Assembly: GCA_020746875.1 (NCBI GenBank)
Contig: JAGTJL010000023.1
Location: 434,001 to 498,000 of the forward strand
DNA from: Rhexocercosporidium sp. MPI-PUGE-AT-0058
Taxonomy: Eukaryota; Ascomycota; Leotiomycetes; Helotiales
DNA: 64,000 bases
Direction: 5' to 3'
Positions 47,070 to 59,453 of this stretch are shown in pieces. The first letter of the stretch is position 1, and each line of letters starts with the position of its first letter. A model generated the notes under the pieces. That model was not told the origin of the DNA and did not search any database. It was given only the letters and a program-made list of their open reading frames with translations. A program made the translations under genes and the position numbers.

Positions 47070-47640
47070 AGTGCCTCGTCAGAAGTTAATAGATTTTCTG
47101 AGGAGTTGTAGGACGGAAACAAGTGTTATACTGAGAACCTCGATATAATAACAAGTCTAAGTATTCGATTGAAATTTAGGAGTTTCAGCTCTCTAAGCCA
47201 CTTACGCACTGGAGAATCCTCTCCTGGAAATTTAACCAATTAACGCTTTGAATAAAAGCCCGCTAACGGTAGGTTCCGTTAGAACATTAAATCGAACCAA
47301 TTGTCCTCGCTATTACAATTATCGACTCCGAGACGCTGCATAAACAACCCCCAATGGTGTGTGACCCGGTATCTATCTCGTTGGTTACAGTACTTCAAGG
47401 TTGCGAACCTGGCAATCCTGCAAGGCTGCATCTAGGCTACAGTATGCCAACATGCCGATAAAATGGCCATTTCCTGACAAGAGCCAATTTGCAGCTATCC
47501 TGGAGGTATGTACTATGCAGGGGACCACCTTGCAAAGCGGATTAGGGAAGTTGGCTATACACACACACAATTTATTACGCCCGGCGGCTGAGCCGAGAGG
47601 GCAACTATTACTGATTTACTAATATATTTCCTAATAATTG
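47070..47640 (-). promoter_or_regulatory. Upstream region of the membrane-protein gene
   Basis: Non-repetitive, non-RIPed sequence 5' of the ATG. A TATA-like GTTATTATATCG lies on the minus strand about 75-85 bp upstream of the ATG (47141-47152). Short CA dinucleotide runs occur near 47562-47569. No other element can be assigned; short open frames at 47385-47622 lack coding features. Confidence 0.35.
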
Positions 47641-48490
47641 CCCTAGTCTCCTTCGAGCCCATACAGAGTTCATTTTTAACTTATATTTTCTTTTCTTTTT
47701 TATTTCTTGCGGATTCTCGTAAGTTAATAGTATTATTAATAGGCTAGCTTAAAGGCAATTCTTCAAATGTTTAGTATCTTATCTTCGGCAACTGAAGCGG
47801 TGCTTGCTGTCTGTGGCACGAGGTAATAGTAGGTGAAGTCGGGTGTAGTAAATTAGATGTCCTGATTTATTTGCAATTGATTCGCGTCAAGTCGACCCGT
47901 AGCTATTGCGAACCGTATTGTTGCTCGAACAGCGTTTATATTCGGAGCCCAGTTTATGTTATTTGTTAGAGACTTTCCGCTTAAGTAGAAAGAGATATTC
48001 CTTCTGCTTATATCTGTGTATTATAGCATCTCAGCACAATGCGCTGTTTACCTTTTATACTGAAAGAGGAAGTAGTTTACTGTCTTTCGCGCTTGTCCAT
48101 ATTCGCACTGATCTATTAACGCAGCTTTAATTCTGTGGAGGTAAACGTTTAGTCTTGCTATGCCTGTCCGGAGTTATGCAAGCATATTAGCTTTTTTTTA
48201 TAATAGTCGGTTATAAAGCTATCGTATGTATTTGCTAGGTAATGCTGTATTAATTTTTTTAGAATATTTTCTAACGTTTTCCGGTAATCTTTTAATAGTG
48301 CCGCGCTTAGCTCGCGTTATATTAAGAGTCGTCGATCGCATTCTGGGGAGCTGTATCTGCGGGATAGTATTCTGTCTTATTGCTTCTTTTGCTTTCTTTT
48401 TAGTAAGCTTTATGAGTTCGTTTTCCTTACTTAATAAGAGCTATAAGATTATTACTGTCAGGAGTGGAATCTAGTATAAGGAGGGTCGGG
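47641..48490. other. Edge of the gene island, no gene recognised
   Basis: Moderately AT-rich, not obviously RIPed. Contains two plus-strand open frames of 74 and 82 codons (47906-48130, 48226-48474). The second is strongly hydrophobic, but it has no family resemblance and no clear start context, so neither is called as a gene. Confidence 0.4.
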
Positions 48491-48879
48491 GGTTTTACGG
48501 AAGGTTTACAAACTTAGCACGGATCACGTGTTAATATCTTTATTTATTTACTTCGGAGGAGAGTAAAAAGGATTTAAAAGGCTAAAGATTAATTTAAATT
48601 ATAATTAATATACCTTAAACGCTTCGAATAGTAATTCTTTATTATTTAAACCTTATATTTTAATTTCTTTATTTATATAGAAATAGTTCGTTACTTATTC
48701 GAAGCCTTTACAAAATAATTATAATAGCTGGAAATAAAAAGAAAATAGCTTTAGCGGCAAAGAGGACACTACGATTACTCTCACCTTACTCCATCGATTA
48801 ACTATTAAACACCCTTCGAAATGACTCTAAAGATAGTTCGCTTACGCGTAGCAAACAGCTCCAGCGCTTTGACAAAGGT
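48491..48879 (+). other. Presumed 5' leader of the Gypsy relic
   Basis: AT-rich DNA before the Gag-like frame. It may contain the element's 5' LTR (an ATCACGTG box near 48522), but without the second LTR its limits cannot be set. Confidence 0.3.
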
Positions 48880-51588
48880 TTAAAGGATCTCACGAATGAC
48901 GAAAAAAGGGGCTCGAATGTTAAAGTAACTATTAAGGCTAAGCGACGACGAATTCTAGAGATTTAAATATAAATTAAGAAGAAAAAAGAGGAAAAAATAA
49001 TTTGAAACCAAATTAAAGAGCTAAAAGAGGTAGTGCGAGAGCGAGAGGATTTAAAGAAAGAGTTAGCGGATATATTATAAAAAAAACAAAAAGAAAAGGA
49101 AAGTAAAGAATATATAAATAAAGGAAAGCGTCGACGCGTAAACACGGCTAGAGACCGCTATTATAACAAACTCACGGGACTTCTTCGAGATAACTTTAAT
49201 ATACGCCCGATATTGTATTAACGAATCTTAAAAATGCGAGAGCTTTTAATATATAAAGGCAAAAGCGCTAAAAAGGCTTAGTCTTTTATCCGAGGTGTTA
49301 AGTAAAGGTTCCGTTAAAATAAAGGGATAATATATATTACGGATAAAGACAAAATTAACAAGTGCGTTTTTACTTTTAACGAAAAAGTAAAACAGAAGTA
49401 GACCGGGTTCGAATCAAGGGCTAGGATAAACTCATTTACTTAAAAAGGGTTTAAGTAATAAATGCTAGACTTAATTATAGACCTTGGAAATCGAGAGCTT
49501 ACAGTGCTTAATCGGTATAAGAACGCTTAATAACGCGAAAACGAGTTAATAAATAATTTCGTGTCTTTTTTTAATAACTTAAAGTAATAACTGAAGATCG
49601 GAGACAATACGGCGAAATAATGAATTCTTTACGCTAAACTAAAGCCTAAATTAAGAAAAGAAATCACTAAAATTAATATTATTAAAATTACTAAAACTTA
49701 TAAAGAGTTAATATCTTTAGCCCGTCGTATTAAAAATATTAATAAAGTAAATAATTAAAATAAACCCCGAAAGGACACCGACAAGGCTCCGAAGAAGAAT
49801 AATAATCGCTCTCGTAATAATAAACTTTTTTATATTTTTTCTTCGAACTCAGATCGAAGGCGAGACGAGTTCAGTAATATAAATCGGACTTCTATTAGTG
49901 CTAGGTCGAGGGCAAAAGGATCGAATAGTAAGGAGTGCTTTTATTATAAAAAGCCAGGCTATTTAATAATAAAATACTCGGAAGTTACGTATTATAATTA
50001 TTAAAAGAAAGGATATGTTTTTTTTAAATTACACAGAGCTACGACGGACGGGAAACGAACTAGCTTAATTTTAATTTCTTTATTATTAATAAGATTAAGT
50101 AAAAAAGAGGAACGGTAAAGAATTATAATATTAATAGAGATTCAGACTTTAAACGGAAAAGTGCGGATCGAACGAGTACTTCTTAATAGCGGTGCTAAAG
50201 GCAACTGTGTTTCTTAGGCGCTTATAATCGAATATAAGTAGAAGCTTATAACTAACTAAATTAATTTAATTATAATTAAAAGAAAAAAGTTATTACTTAC
50301 GGAATTTATTTTCTATAGTTATATATTATTAATAGCGAAGGCATTACAAAAGGGCATTAGCAGTCGTATATCTCCTACGACTTTGAGATTTTAGGAATTA
50401 CTTTTATTTTAAGATTTCCTTAACTTAAGGAAATTAATTTTATTATCAGCTTTTAATTAAAGACTTAGCGGTTTTTTTTTAAAAAAGAATTAAATTAACG
50501 TTATTTTTATTAAAAAGTTTATAAAGAAAACTCGAAAGAATTAAATATATTATATTATATTTAACGCTAAGACTGTCGAAGGTGCCGAGTTGCTTCCGAA
50601 ATATATCGATTATTAAGAGATTTTTAGCGAAATAAGTATTAAGACGTTACTTAAATATTATCCAATAAAGCATCGAATCGACTTCGAACCTAATAAGAAA
50701 CTATTATAAGGACTTATTTACTTACTTTTTAAATTAAAGCTAATAATACTCCGAGAATACCTTAAAGCGAGTTTAAAGAAAGGTTAAATCCAAAGATTTA
50801 TTAATCTTATAAGAACGCCTATTCTGTTTATACTTAAGAAAAACGAGGGATTACGACTATATGTCGATTACAAAGAGCTTAATATTATTACGGTAAAGAA
50901 TCGGACCTCTTTACCCTTAATTAGTAAAACCCTCGATCGATTAAGACGTGCTAAAGTATTTATAAAGCTAAACCTAAAAGATACGTATTATTAACTCCGA
51001 ATTAAATAAGGCGACAAATGAAAGACGGTATTTCGGACCCGATACGGACACTTTAAGTATTGCGTTCTTCCTTTTGGACTCTTAAATGCTCCAGCGATAT
51101 TTTAAGCTTATATTAATTAAGCTTTAATTAAACTAGTAAACGTCACTTATGTAATTTACTTAGATAATATTCTTATCTTCTTTAAGAGCATCGAAGATTA
51201 TACGGAAGCTGTTCGAGAGGTCCTCGAAAGGCTTTATATTTATAAACTTTACATTAACCTTAAGAAATGCGCATTCGATACTAATACTATAAAGTTTTTA
51301 GGGTTTATAATAAGCCCGATAAGCATTTAAATGGACCTCTCCCGAGTCGAGAGCATTTAAAAATGGCCTTTACTTAAGTCGTAGTAAAATATATAAATAT
51401 TCTTAAGGTTTATTAACTTTTACCGCCGCTTTATTCGTAATTATATAAAGGTTACTTAACTTATTATTAATTTATTAAAAAAGATATAAAGAAAAAGAAA
51501 AACAGAACCTTTTCGGTTCCCTCGCGGAGCTACTACGGCATTCTTAATTCTATAAGAAAGATTCTCTTAAACTTTAATCCTTTATTAC
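48880..51588 (+). pseudogene. Ty3/Gypsy Gag-Pol pseudogene, 3'-truncated
   Basis: Plus strand: a charged coiled-coil-like leader (48.9-49.15 kb); Gag core at about 49220-49760 (ELLIYKGKSAKKA, LYAKLKPKLRKEI, SLARRIKNI); a zinc knuckle CFYYKKPGYLIIKYSE at about 49936-49985 with Cys/His codons turned to Tyr; protease VLLNSGAKGNCVS at about 50176-50216, where DSG has become NSG; and RT from about 50640, with PLISKTLDRLRRAKVF, TRYGHFKYCVLPFGLLNAP and VIYLDNILIF near 51146-51178 (YLDD to YLDN). The connection domain KFLGFIISPI near 51295 follows. The frame ends at AFLIL.ERFS.TLILYY exactly where the copia LTR starts (51589). RNase H and integrase are not found beyond that copia element. Gag resembles the gag-only element at 8.7-10.8 kb. 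Confidence 0.9.
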
Positions 51589-51679
51589 TGTTGATTACAC
51601 TATGTTGCCTATCCCTCCCGGTAATAAATAATAACTTAGTTAATCGTGGTGAGACTCGATTACATAATGTAAAGCTTTA
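51589..51679 (-). repeat. 3' LTR of copia 2, first part
   Basis: Matches 59454 onward. It is interrupted at TA (51678-51679) by the Fot1-like transposon and continues at 53541. Its outer edge is better preserved (TGTTGATTACAC) than the other LTR (TATTAATTACAT). Confidence 0.9.
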
Positions 51680-51741
51680 ACGTACTTGATAAGTAAGCTG
51701 GCCGTGTATATAAGGTGGCCACGCCTTATTAAAACCACCAC
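51680..51741. repeat. Left terminal inverted repeat of the nested Fot1-like element
   Basis: Pairs with 53477-53538; mismatches are C/T or A/G only. Confidence 0.9.
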
Positions 51742-51809
51742 TTTTACTTTATTTAATTAGTCATATCTTAACGAACTAAGGCTTAATTTGCTTTTAAGGA
51801 AGGGCGAAT

Positions 51810-53230
51810 GGCTCTTGCGATTAATTCGTATAAATCTGGCTATTTTATAAGTCAACGAGGCGTAGCTATTTCGTACGACGTATTAAAATCGACATTTCAA
51901 ACGCGTCTTTAAGGACGCCCCTTTTGACAAGAATATCGGTCCGTAAACTATAAACTTATAATTATAAAGGAATTAACGCTTATTAATTAAATTTTATTTA
52001 TAAATAAACGAGGTTTACCGGTCCGTATAGTTTTAATTTAAATTATAATTATATTATTTCTTTAAAAACGGACCGGTACGGACGCGTCTTCTACGCGTAT
52101 AATTAGAGTTCGGTAGCTATATAACTTCGTCTAACGCCACGACTCTTTATAGACTTAATATAACCGGAAATACGACTATAAACGTGCTCTTTATAAAGAT
52201 TTTACGGTTATTCGAGACTGGTTCCGACTCGTATAAAATACGGTCGTAAAATATAGAATTTAAGACGAGGATATTTATAACTTTAATAAGACAGGCTTTT
52301 AAATAGGCGTAATTTTAATTACAAAAGTTGTTACGGCTTTTAAACGAGCTTTACGGCCTGTTACGATTTAACCTAGGAACCGCGAATAGATTACGGCTAT
52401 TAAGTGTATTAATTCGAGCGGTTAGTCGCTTCCCTTAATAATTATACTTAAAGGCAAAACTTATATCTCTTCTTAATATTTCGATTCTTTATTATCCGAT
52501 TAGACAATTATAGTTAATAATAATGGCTAAATAACTAATTAATTAGGCTTAACTTAGCTTACGGACGTGTTTTATCCGCATATAAAGGATTGTACGAAAG
52601 GTATATATTAGCTTTTAATTCTTAACGGACACGGAAGCCACGTAACGCCTAAATTCGACTTATTTTGTAAAGACTATTATATTATTACTTTTTATATACT
52701 ACCGCATTCTTTATATTTACTTTAGCCTCTTAACGTTAGTTGTTTTACGGTCCTTAAGCGTTCGTATAAACGATAAGTTAAAGACTTAATATAGGCCGGG
52801 GTTAATTATATTAATAAGTCTAACTTCCTTTTAGCTTACTTTACGGCCCGTATAGAGTTTATAACTTTAAATACGGTCCGTAACAGGTTCGCAGTTACTA
52901 GATTAGTCTCGTATAATCTTAAACGTGTCCTCTCGAAGCTCAATACTTAATTACGGACGCCTACCCTTCTTCTTTCTCTCGCGACCGAACAAGCGCCTTA
53001 AGTCTTAAAGACGCTATATAATATATAAGAATTAAAATTATAAGCTAAGGCAATCGGAGACTTCGTATAACGTCGTACGGCTGGTTCTTTTAGTCTTACG
53101 GACCGTGTAATTTAATAATTAGTTAAAGGTTATTAAATAGCTATATACTTTACGGTCCTTTTTATAAACGAAAATAAGAAGTTATAAGCCGTAAATAAAC
53201 GCTAAAAGAAGAAGAGAGCTATATAAAGGT
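51810..53230 (+). pseudogene. Fot1-like transposase pseudogene
   Basis: Plus-strand frame with MALAINSYKSGYFISQRGVA near 51810 (N-terminal DNA-binding part). The DDE domain follows: EDIYNFNKTGF at about 52271-52300, where the first Asp of NFDETG now reads Asn and Glu reads Lys; then INSSG.SLPLIIILKGK near 52420; LLILNGHGSHVTPKFDLF near 52612-52660, with the second Asp changed to Asn; and LLSKLNT-like C-terminal sequence near 52940. The loss of both Asp codons by G-to-A change fits RIP, and many TAA/TAG stops are present. This is the pogo/Fot1 family that inserts at TA. Confidence 0.88.
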
Positions 53231-53476
53231 CGTATATTACTACGGGGGGTGTTTTAATAATTTAGGAGGGCTTAAATCGATTTGTAATTGCGAATACAGA
53301 GCCTACGGGTCAGTTTACGGGTGAGGTTGAAGAGCGACGAATCCGCGCGCCGCGGACGTATAGTATATGTAAATCGCTCGAACACACGGCCCGCACGTGT
53401 CTACTTAATTTTAATTCAAATTAGCCTAGTTTAATAATAATAATTTTAATTCGTTATTAAGTTATTAATTCTTAAA

Positions 53477-53538
53477 GTGATAGTTTTGGTGAGGCGTGGC
53501 CACCTTACATACACGGCTAGCTTACTTATTAAGTACGT
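53477..53538. repeat. Right terminal inverted repeat of the nested Fot1-like element
   Basis: Reverse complement of 51680-51741; retains GTGAGGCGTGGCCACC where the left copy has more A/T. Confidence 0.9.
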
Positions 53539-53540
53539 TA

Positions 53541-53741
53541 GTTGCATTTTATGTATTTATTTAAGTCTAAAGAGCTACTTCTAATGTGTCGATGAGAGCT
53601 TATATATAAGAGGCTTTTATTATATGCTAGTCCTAAAGTAGCTAGCGTTAAGTGCTCTTTATTTACCTCTTGCGACATATAACCCTTATATTAACTTATT
53701 CTCCGTATTTACGTGGTTTCGTGAATATTATTATTTATATA
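53541..53741 (-). repeat. 3' LTR of copia 2, second part
   Basis: Continues the LTR after the transposon (GTTGCATTTTATGTATTTA...) and ends in ATTATTTATATA, the RIP-changed form of ATTATTCACACA in the right copy. Confidence 0.9.
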
Positions 53742-53759
53742 TTAACAACTCTTCTTTAA

Positions 53760-56700
53760 GAGCTTGCCTTTCTCTCTACTCATTTAGTCAACTTAACATC
53801 GAACTTATTAGTCTCGATTAGCTCACGTAATGCTAAGCAAGCCTTTGACTTAGTTATGGCGTCGGCGGGGTTGCTAGTTCCGTTAATCTAATCGACTCTA
53901 TCGATTTCCCTACGTTCGTAACTTTAGCGAAGGCACATAAGGTCGACTATTAATCTCTTCTCTTATATTATACTTAACTTAATAATATAGTCGTAGATTA
54001 ATTTGGAATCCGTGTAAATGCGTAGCGGAATAGTCGTATTAAGTATTACCTTAAATATTAACTTAATAATTAATATTATATTAAAGCCGTTGCTTATTAT
54101 AAAGAGTTCTGAGGCTAATACGAAACGGGTAATTCTCTTGTACTTTATACTTAATTAATAAAATATATTAGCTTTTCCGTCTTTATTAATAGTAATAACA
54201 ACGAAACCGATTTACGAGCTATAGTCGGCGTTATTAGCGAAGCTTTCGTTTGTGAAGACAACTATTTACACACTAACAGTCTTTAGTTTAACGAATCGTA
54301 AGCCTCTGCCGCTATTGTCCTTTTATTATTAAAGTCTTTTATTTAATTCTTTAACGTAATAATACTGAATATCGGTTACTTGTGCTACACGTAATAAGTT
54401 AAACACAGCTTTAAGTTACGAAATAGTGTTAAGATAAGCTCTGCGGGCTCGTTATATAACGTATTACTCTCTTAAAGTAGCGTTCTTAATGACTTTGCCT
54501 TTACTGCCGGTCATATTTATTGCTTTCTCTTAAATAAGTTATAGAAATTCGGTCTATTGTGCCTAGTTTAAATATATATTAATATTAATACTAAAAGTAA
54601 TTATTCCTTTATTAAATTTAAGAATATAATTTATTATAAGCTCTTCTCGTGGTTTTGCTTTCTTTTTTGACTTTAATAATTCTTTTTTTTTCTTTAACTA
54701 TAAATTTGTCGTTTATTAAAAAGAGTGTATTATTAATTTATAAATTAACGACGCCGAAGTTGTTTTCGTCGTTAATATATATAAGGTAAGAGTTAAACGT
54801 TAAGTTCTTAGTGTTTAGTTTAATCTTATAGTGTTTATATTATATATTAAATTAATAGTTTCTTAATTTTAGTACTTTATATAGTGGTTTTCTAACGCGA
54901 AAGAAGCAACCTTCCTATTAAGGTACGCCCTTTAGTGCTCGGACGTAGATTTCGCGGATAAGTTTTGTATTTAATTATATATAAGTTTAAGTTATATCTT
55001 ATAAGTAAAGCTTATGTTTTAAAAACATTATTATTAAATAAAGCAGGATTCTTTAGCTTATGCGTTAAATTGTCAGTAATTAAGTTAATATAGTCGCCTT
55101 TCCTTTGTCGTTATATGCTTATACAATAAGTCTTGACTTCTCGTAAGCATTTAATATACTTGCGTCCTTAACTTCGTCGACAAAGCGTGAGTTAAATATT
55201 TTAGCGCCGACGGGAATATCGTAGTAATTTATAAACTTAAAGGTCTAGTTATCGATTAGTCCGTTGATTTCTTTTTGTCGCGAATATTTATAATTTAGTT
55301 TTTCGTTAACGTATATAATAGTATTGTGTCGTACGGTACGTAATCTGCCTTTACGTCGGACAAGTGTAAGAGTTACATTTAATAATATAACGTTATTAAT
55401 TAACTCTAATTATAATTTTTAGTAATTTTCTTATAGTAATTTTACGTTACTTTATGTTTATACTTTTTATAAAAACGGTCGTATAGACGTTAAGCGTAAG
55501 GTTACGGCCTTATTATTAACTTATATAACGTAATCTTTTCCTTAAGTTATTAATAGCGTATATAGTCCTGTCCACTCGCTACTTTTCTTTTTAGGTCTCT
55601 CTTTATATATTATAATTAAAGACTGAATTAATAAGTCCTTAATGGTTATTATACTTAGTCCGTTATAAATATATAGTGCTTTATTAATTTATAATTGTGC
55701 GTTAAGCTTCCGAACTTTTACTATGGCTTTTTTATATGCGGCGGCTCTTTTTAATATAGTCTTTAATAGAGTATTGTTTATTATTATACGAGGGAAGGCG
55801 CCGAAAACGAGTAATGTTAATATTAAGTCGTTAAGTCTTATTATATTGTTAATTACTTTAAGAGCTATTTATAATGCGCTCTCTTTAAATAAGCCTAGTG
55901 ATTTTAATTTAATAATATCGTAAATACGCTTTAAAATTACATAATAGCGCTCCACTTAACTAATAAAGTAATAGGCTTCCGTAGGAATAGGTTTTGTCGT
56001 AATTCCTATAAAAGTGGCGTATTAATTAAATTCGCTGCTAATAAATTAAAGTCCTTAGTTATATACGAGTATGTTTAATAGTCTTAAATACATGTTTATT
56101 TAGTATTCCTTAATCTTTTCTTATACGTGCTTTATTATTGTATTTTTAAGTCATTTTTTAGCTTAAAAGCGTGTCGATTAGTTTATTATATAAACCATAT
56201 TTATACCGTTAATTACAGTAATATTAACGGAGACATAGTAATTAAAGTTAGTATTGTCTCTTAAAGTAAAGCGAAATCTATTAAGTGATTTTCTATGCTT
56301 TTAACATTTCTCGTAATACTTAGTTATATATTTTAGTGTATTTATATTAATATTATAGCCTGCTTTATTAAAAAGCTTTTAAAGGCGTTCTACCGACGGA
56401 TGGCTAAAACGCTTATGAAGGCGGCGTATTTCCGGTTCCGTAAAGTAGCATTTATTTCATTTAATTAAGTCCGTGAAGAAGTTATAAAGTAATTCGTCTT
56501 AAAAGAGTTAAGGGTAATTAAATTATCGAATGATCGGTACTTTTCTTTATTCGTCTTCCTTACGAAGTGTATTCGTTAAGTTATTAAAGTAAAGTCTGTT
56601 TTTGTTTATATCGGTAAGGGAAAGTAAAAATGAAGTTCCCGTATAAAAGACGTAGAATCGGAGCTTTCCTACTGGTGTATTAATATCGACAAAGCTAATA

Positions 56701-59000
56701 AAAGTAACGTTTTTAATACTGAATTTAATACTAATCGTTATGGATTCGTCGATCTTTGTAGGATATAGCTTATTATAGGCCAAATACTAATTATAGTTTA
56801 TTATTAATTTACGGGCTGCGCTAGTATCGATTAAAATTCTATAAAAATTACGTAAATTATACCGTGTTTATATTAATTCCGTAAATAGTTTTAGTGTCTT
56901 TTGCTTTCCTAACTTAATATATAATAAGGCTTAGTTTATAAGCTCTATAGTCATAATTTCGGCTTCCTCTTATGTAATTTCTCCGTAAAACAGCACTTTC
57001 GGTGCCTCTTTTCCGGAGTCGTATAACGTAAACGTATCGCTGCCGCTAAAGGTAGCATTTTCGGTGAAGAATTAGTCGTAATAGTCTTCTTGTGTTCCTT
57101 CGCATTCGATAATGAATTACTAAAATCTCTTATTAAAACCCTTATTAAATTTGCCGTTAAATTTAATATTATTCCGGCGTTTTTATGCCTTTTTTATAAC
57201 GTCTTATTCGTGTTATGAATGCTTTATTAACTAATATCCTTGCTTTTTATATATAATATAGTGTTTTTCAGACTTTTGTTTATATTTATTATAGTTTAGT
57301 TTGCCGTAAGTCTTATCCTTTGGTCGATAATAATACTCGCGGTCCGTAAAGAAGGTTTCGAATGTACTCGCGGAGTCGTAAATATATTTATACGTCTAAA
57401 CGGAGTTCTTAAGTAAATTAATTAATTCCGTAAGTATTACGAGTAATACGGAATATGTGTTTTAACACTTTAATAAGTCTTAGTATATTTATATAAGTTT
57501 ATTATATATAAAGTTATGGTTTTAGAGATTAAATGTAAGGCCGTGGCGTATATACGTAAAGTCGTTTAACATTTACGTAAAGCATTCTATAAGGCTCTTA
57601 TTTAGAGTCTTTTATTTATATATTTTAAGGCTAATTAGGTTTTATTTAATTAGGTTCGCATATTTAAAGCTCGCATCCTCAAAGTAATAAGAAATAGCCT
57701 TTAATATATATATAAAGGTTTTCTAAAGATATATTAAGTTGTTATAATAATACGTTTATGCGTCTTCTCGTAGCATTATTAAGAAGGCTTTTATATAGTC
57801 GTCTCTACTTACGTCGGCTCTTATATAATAATCGTAAAAGATATTAAGTTTAAGACTAAACATGTCGTTAATACCGGCATATTTGTCTTTTGTACGGTAT
57901 ATTTTCTTCAATTATATTAGTTTTTGTTCGAGTCCTTTATATTCTTACATAAGTAGTAGTGACGGTAGCTTATTATAGTAATCGTTAGTTTATTGTCGTT
58001 ATTATACGTCAAAGTACTATTGTGCTCTTTACTAAGTCGATTCCGTAGTTACACGTATATAAAAGGTAGAGTGAGTTGGCTTTATATATTATATCTTTAG
58101 TATTCGCTATTGTTATTAATAAAATAGTTCTTCTTAATGCGTACGTATATTTAAATACTTTAGTTAAGCGGCGTAAAGCGGGGGGCGTTAATTCCTTAAA
58201 GGTATTATAATTTATTATTTTATTATTAAATTTAAAAGTCGCGGCTCGTGTGTTTCCTAATATAAAAGTCGCGGACTTAGTGTTTCCTAATATAAAGACT
58301 GTAGACTTAGTGTTTTTTAATATAAAGGTCGAGCTTAATTTATTATTATTCGTACTGGTAATAAGCTATAATAGACCTTTAATAGTTACGTAATTTATTT
58401 ATTTTTTCTTAATTATTACGTAATGTTTTAGTTTACTCTTTTATATTATAGTTTTACTTAATGTATTTCTTTTAACGATTCTTTAAGTAAATTAAGTTAA
58501 TTATTGTCTTCTTTTCTTTAAATAGCCGAACTATATTATCGTCCTTTTATTCCGGTGGTCCTTTTAATTATTAATAAGTCTAAAGAGCATCGGCAAGTGG
58601 TTTCGTAAAACTAACGTTGACTTTACGTAATTATAATATTCGTACTATTATATTTAAGTTGTTTATTTTAACGTTTTTTAAATCGATCTTTTACTAATTT
58701 ATAAAGTCGTCGTAAAATTTATATTATAGGCCGTCGTCTTAAAAGATTCCCTTTTCGTACTATTTAATTCGTTTATGGAAGTCGGTGCAATTACTTTTTA
58801 ATTGTTTTGGGTGTAATAAGCTTCTATTACCTCGTCTTGCCGCGTATTTAGGTTGTTTTTCTTATTAACGACTGCTTTTTGCATTTATATATTATTTTAA
58901 TAATAGTTTACTAAGGGGTCGGTCGGGTAATATGTTATACGTTAATTCCTCGCCCTCCGAGCTGTTTAAACTATGGCGGGAGCGAGCCATATTTAAATAG
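53760..59000 (-). pseudogene. Ty1/copia Gag-Pol pseudogene (element 2)
   Basis: Right to left: a poorly readable Gag zone (59.0-57.2 kb) that includes a 10-residue tandem repeat; protease plus GAG-pre-integrase at about 56850-56390, where the longest open piece (56547-56783, with TPVGKLRFYVF and LYFNNLTNTL) survives; a histidine-rich integrase start RRLHKRFSHPSVERL near 56390-56440; integrase and RT between about 56.3 and 54.5 kb; and RNase H at about 54290-53760. The RNase H contains VFTNESFANNADYSS (TDGS to TNES), then LRQSYERREIDRV and SNPADAITKSKACLALRELI in phase apart from RIP stops. This is a copia lineage I recognise from many ascomycetes. The order of domains and strand agree with the LTRs. 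Confidence 0.87.
58234..58323. repeat. 3 x 30-bp tandem repeat inside copia 2 gag
   Basis: Three contiguous 30-bp units (58234-58263, 58264-58293, 58294-58323) plus a partial fourth, each containing TAGTGTTTCCTAATAT or a close variant. On the minus strand they encode repeats of TKSATFILGN, so the array is in frame with Gag. Confidence 0.85.
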
Positions 59001-59222
59001 GTTTACTTTTCGTAAAGTAGTCGAGGTTTAGTATTTTATAACTATGTAGTTATGGAGATCTTTTAAAGTATTATGGCGGGGTAAGGCGGGATGTCGAAGT
59101 CGGATTTCGAAGAATAATGTATTTATGCGCGCGTCGGTCTTTTTATAAGGTTTATTATATAAAGAGTTATTTAATAAGTTGTTTTTGCTAGTTTTTATGT
59201 TTTATTTTAATTCTAAAGGCCT

Positions 59223-59332
59223 ATTAATACAGTCCCTCCCGACAACCACGTAAAGTAGTAGGAATCGTTAGCCAAACCTAAGGTCGGTTTGCCTTTACGA
59301 ATTCAATTAATATAGTCCCTCCCGGCAACTGC
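59223..59332. repeat. Duplicated 25-bp motif in copia 2 leader
   Basis: ATTAATACAGTCCCTCCC at 59223 recurs as ATTAATATAGTCCCTCCC at 59306, 83 bp apart, between the 5' LTR and gag. It is related to the TATCCCTCCCGG box inside the LTR. Confidence 0.6.
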
Positions 59333-59453
59333 GTTAAACTATCGTAATAATAGGTTTAAAGTATTACCCTCGTAGTGTTCTTAATAACTCTTTCCTTTTG
59401 CAGTCTTTGACTAGATAACGCGATTTGAGTGCTTTAATTTACAAGCTGATTAG

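Larger units (their letters stand above)
51680..53538 (+). mobile_element. Fot1-like DNA transposon (1859 bp) nested in a copia LTR
   Basis: Terminal inverted repeats of at least 62 bp begin ACGTACTTGATAAG and end CTTATTAAGTACGT. The differences between them are all transitions. TA duplications lie at 51678-51679 and 53539-53540. The intact LTR copy at 59454-59746 shows the empty site (GCTTTAGTTGC), proving the insertion. Length and ends fit Fot1/Pot2 elements, but the terminal repeat sequence differs from the family at 3080-4913 apart from the initial ACGT. Confidence 0.94.

Noticed and set aside
47385..47622. Overlapping short frames on both strands upstream of the membrane-protein gene
   Set aside because: No signal peptide, domain or supporting context; they overlap each other antisense in probable promoter DNA.
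48226..48474. 82-codon hydrophobic frame that could be a small membrane protein
   Set aside because: T-rich composition alone explains the hydrophobicity; no start context or homology was recognised. Left as part of the intergenic description.
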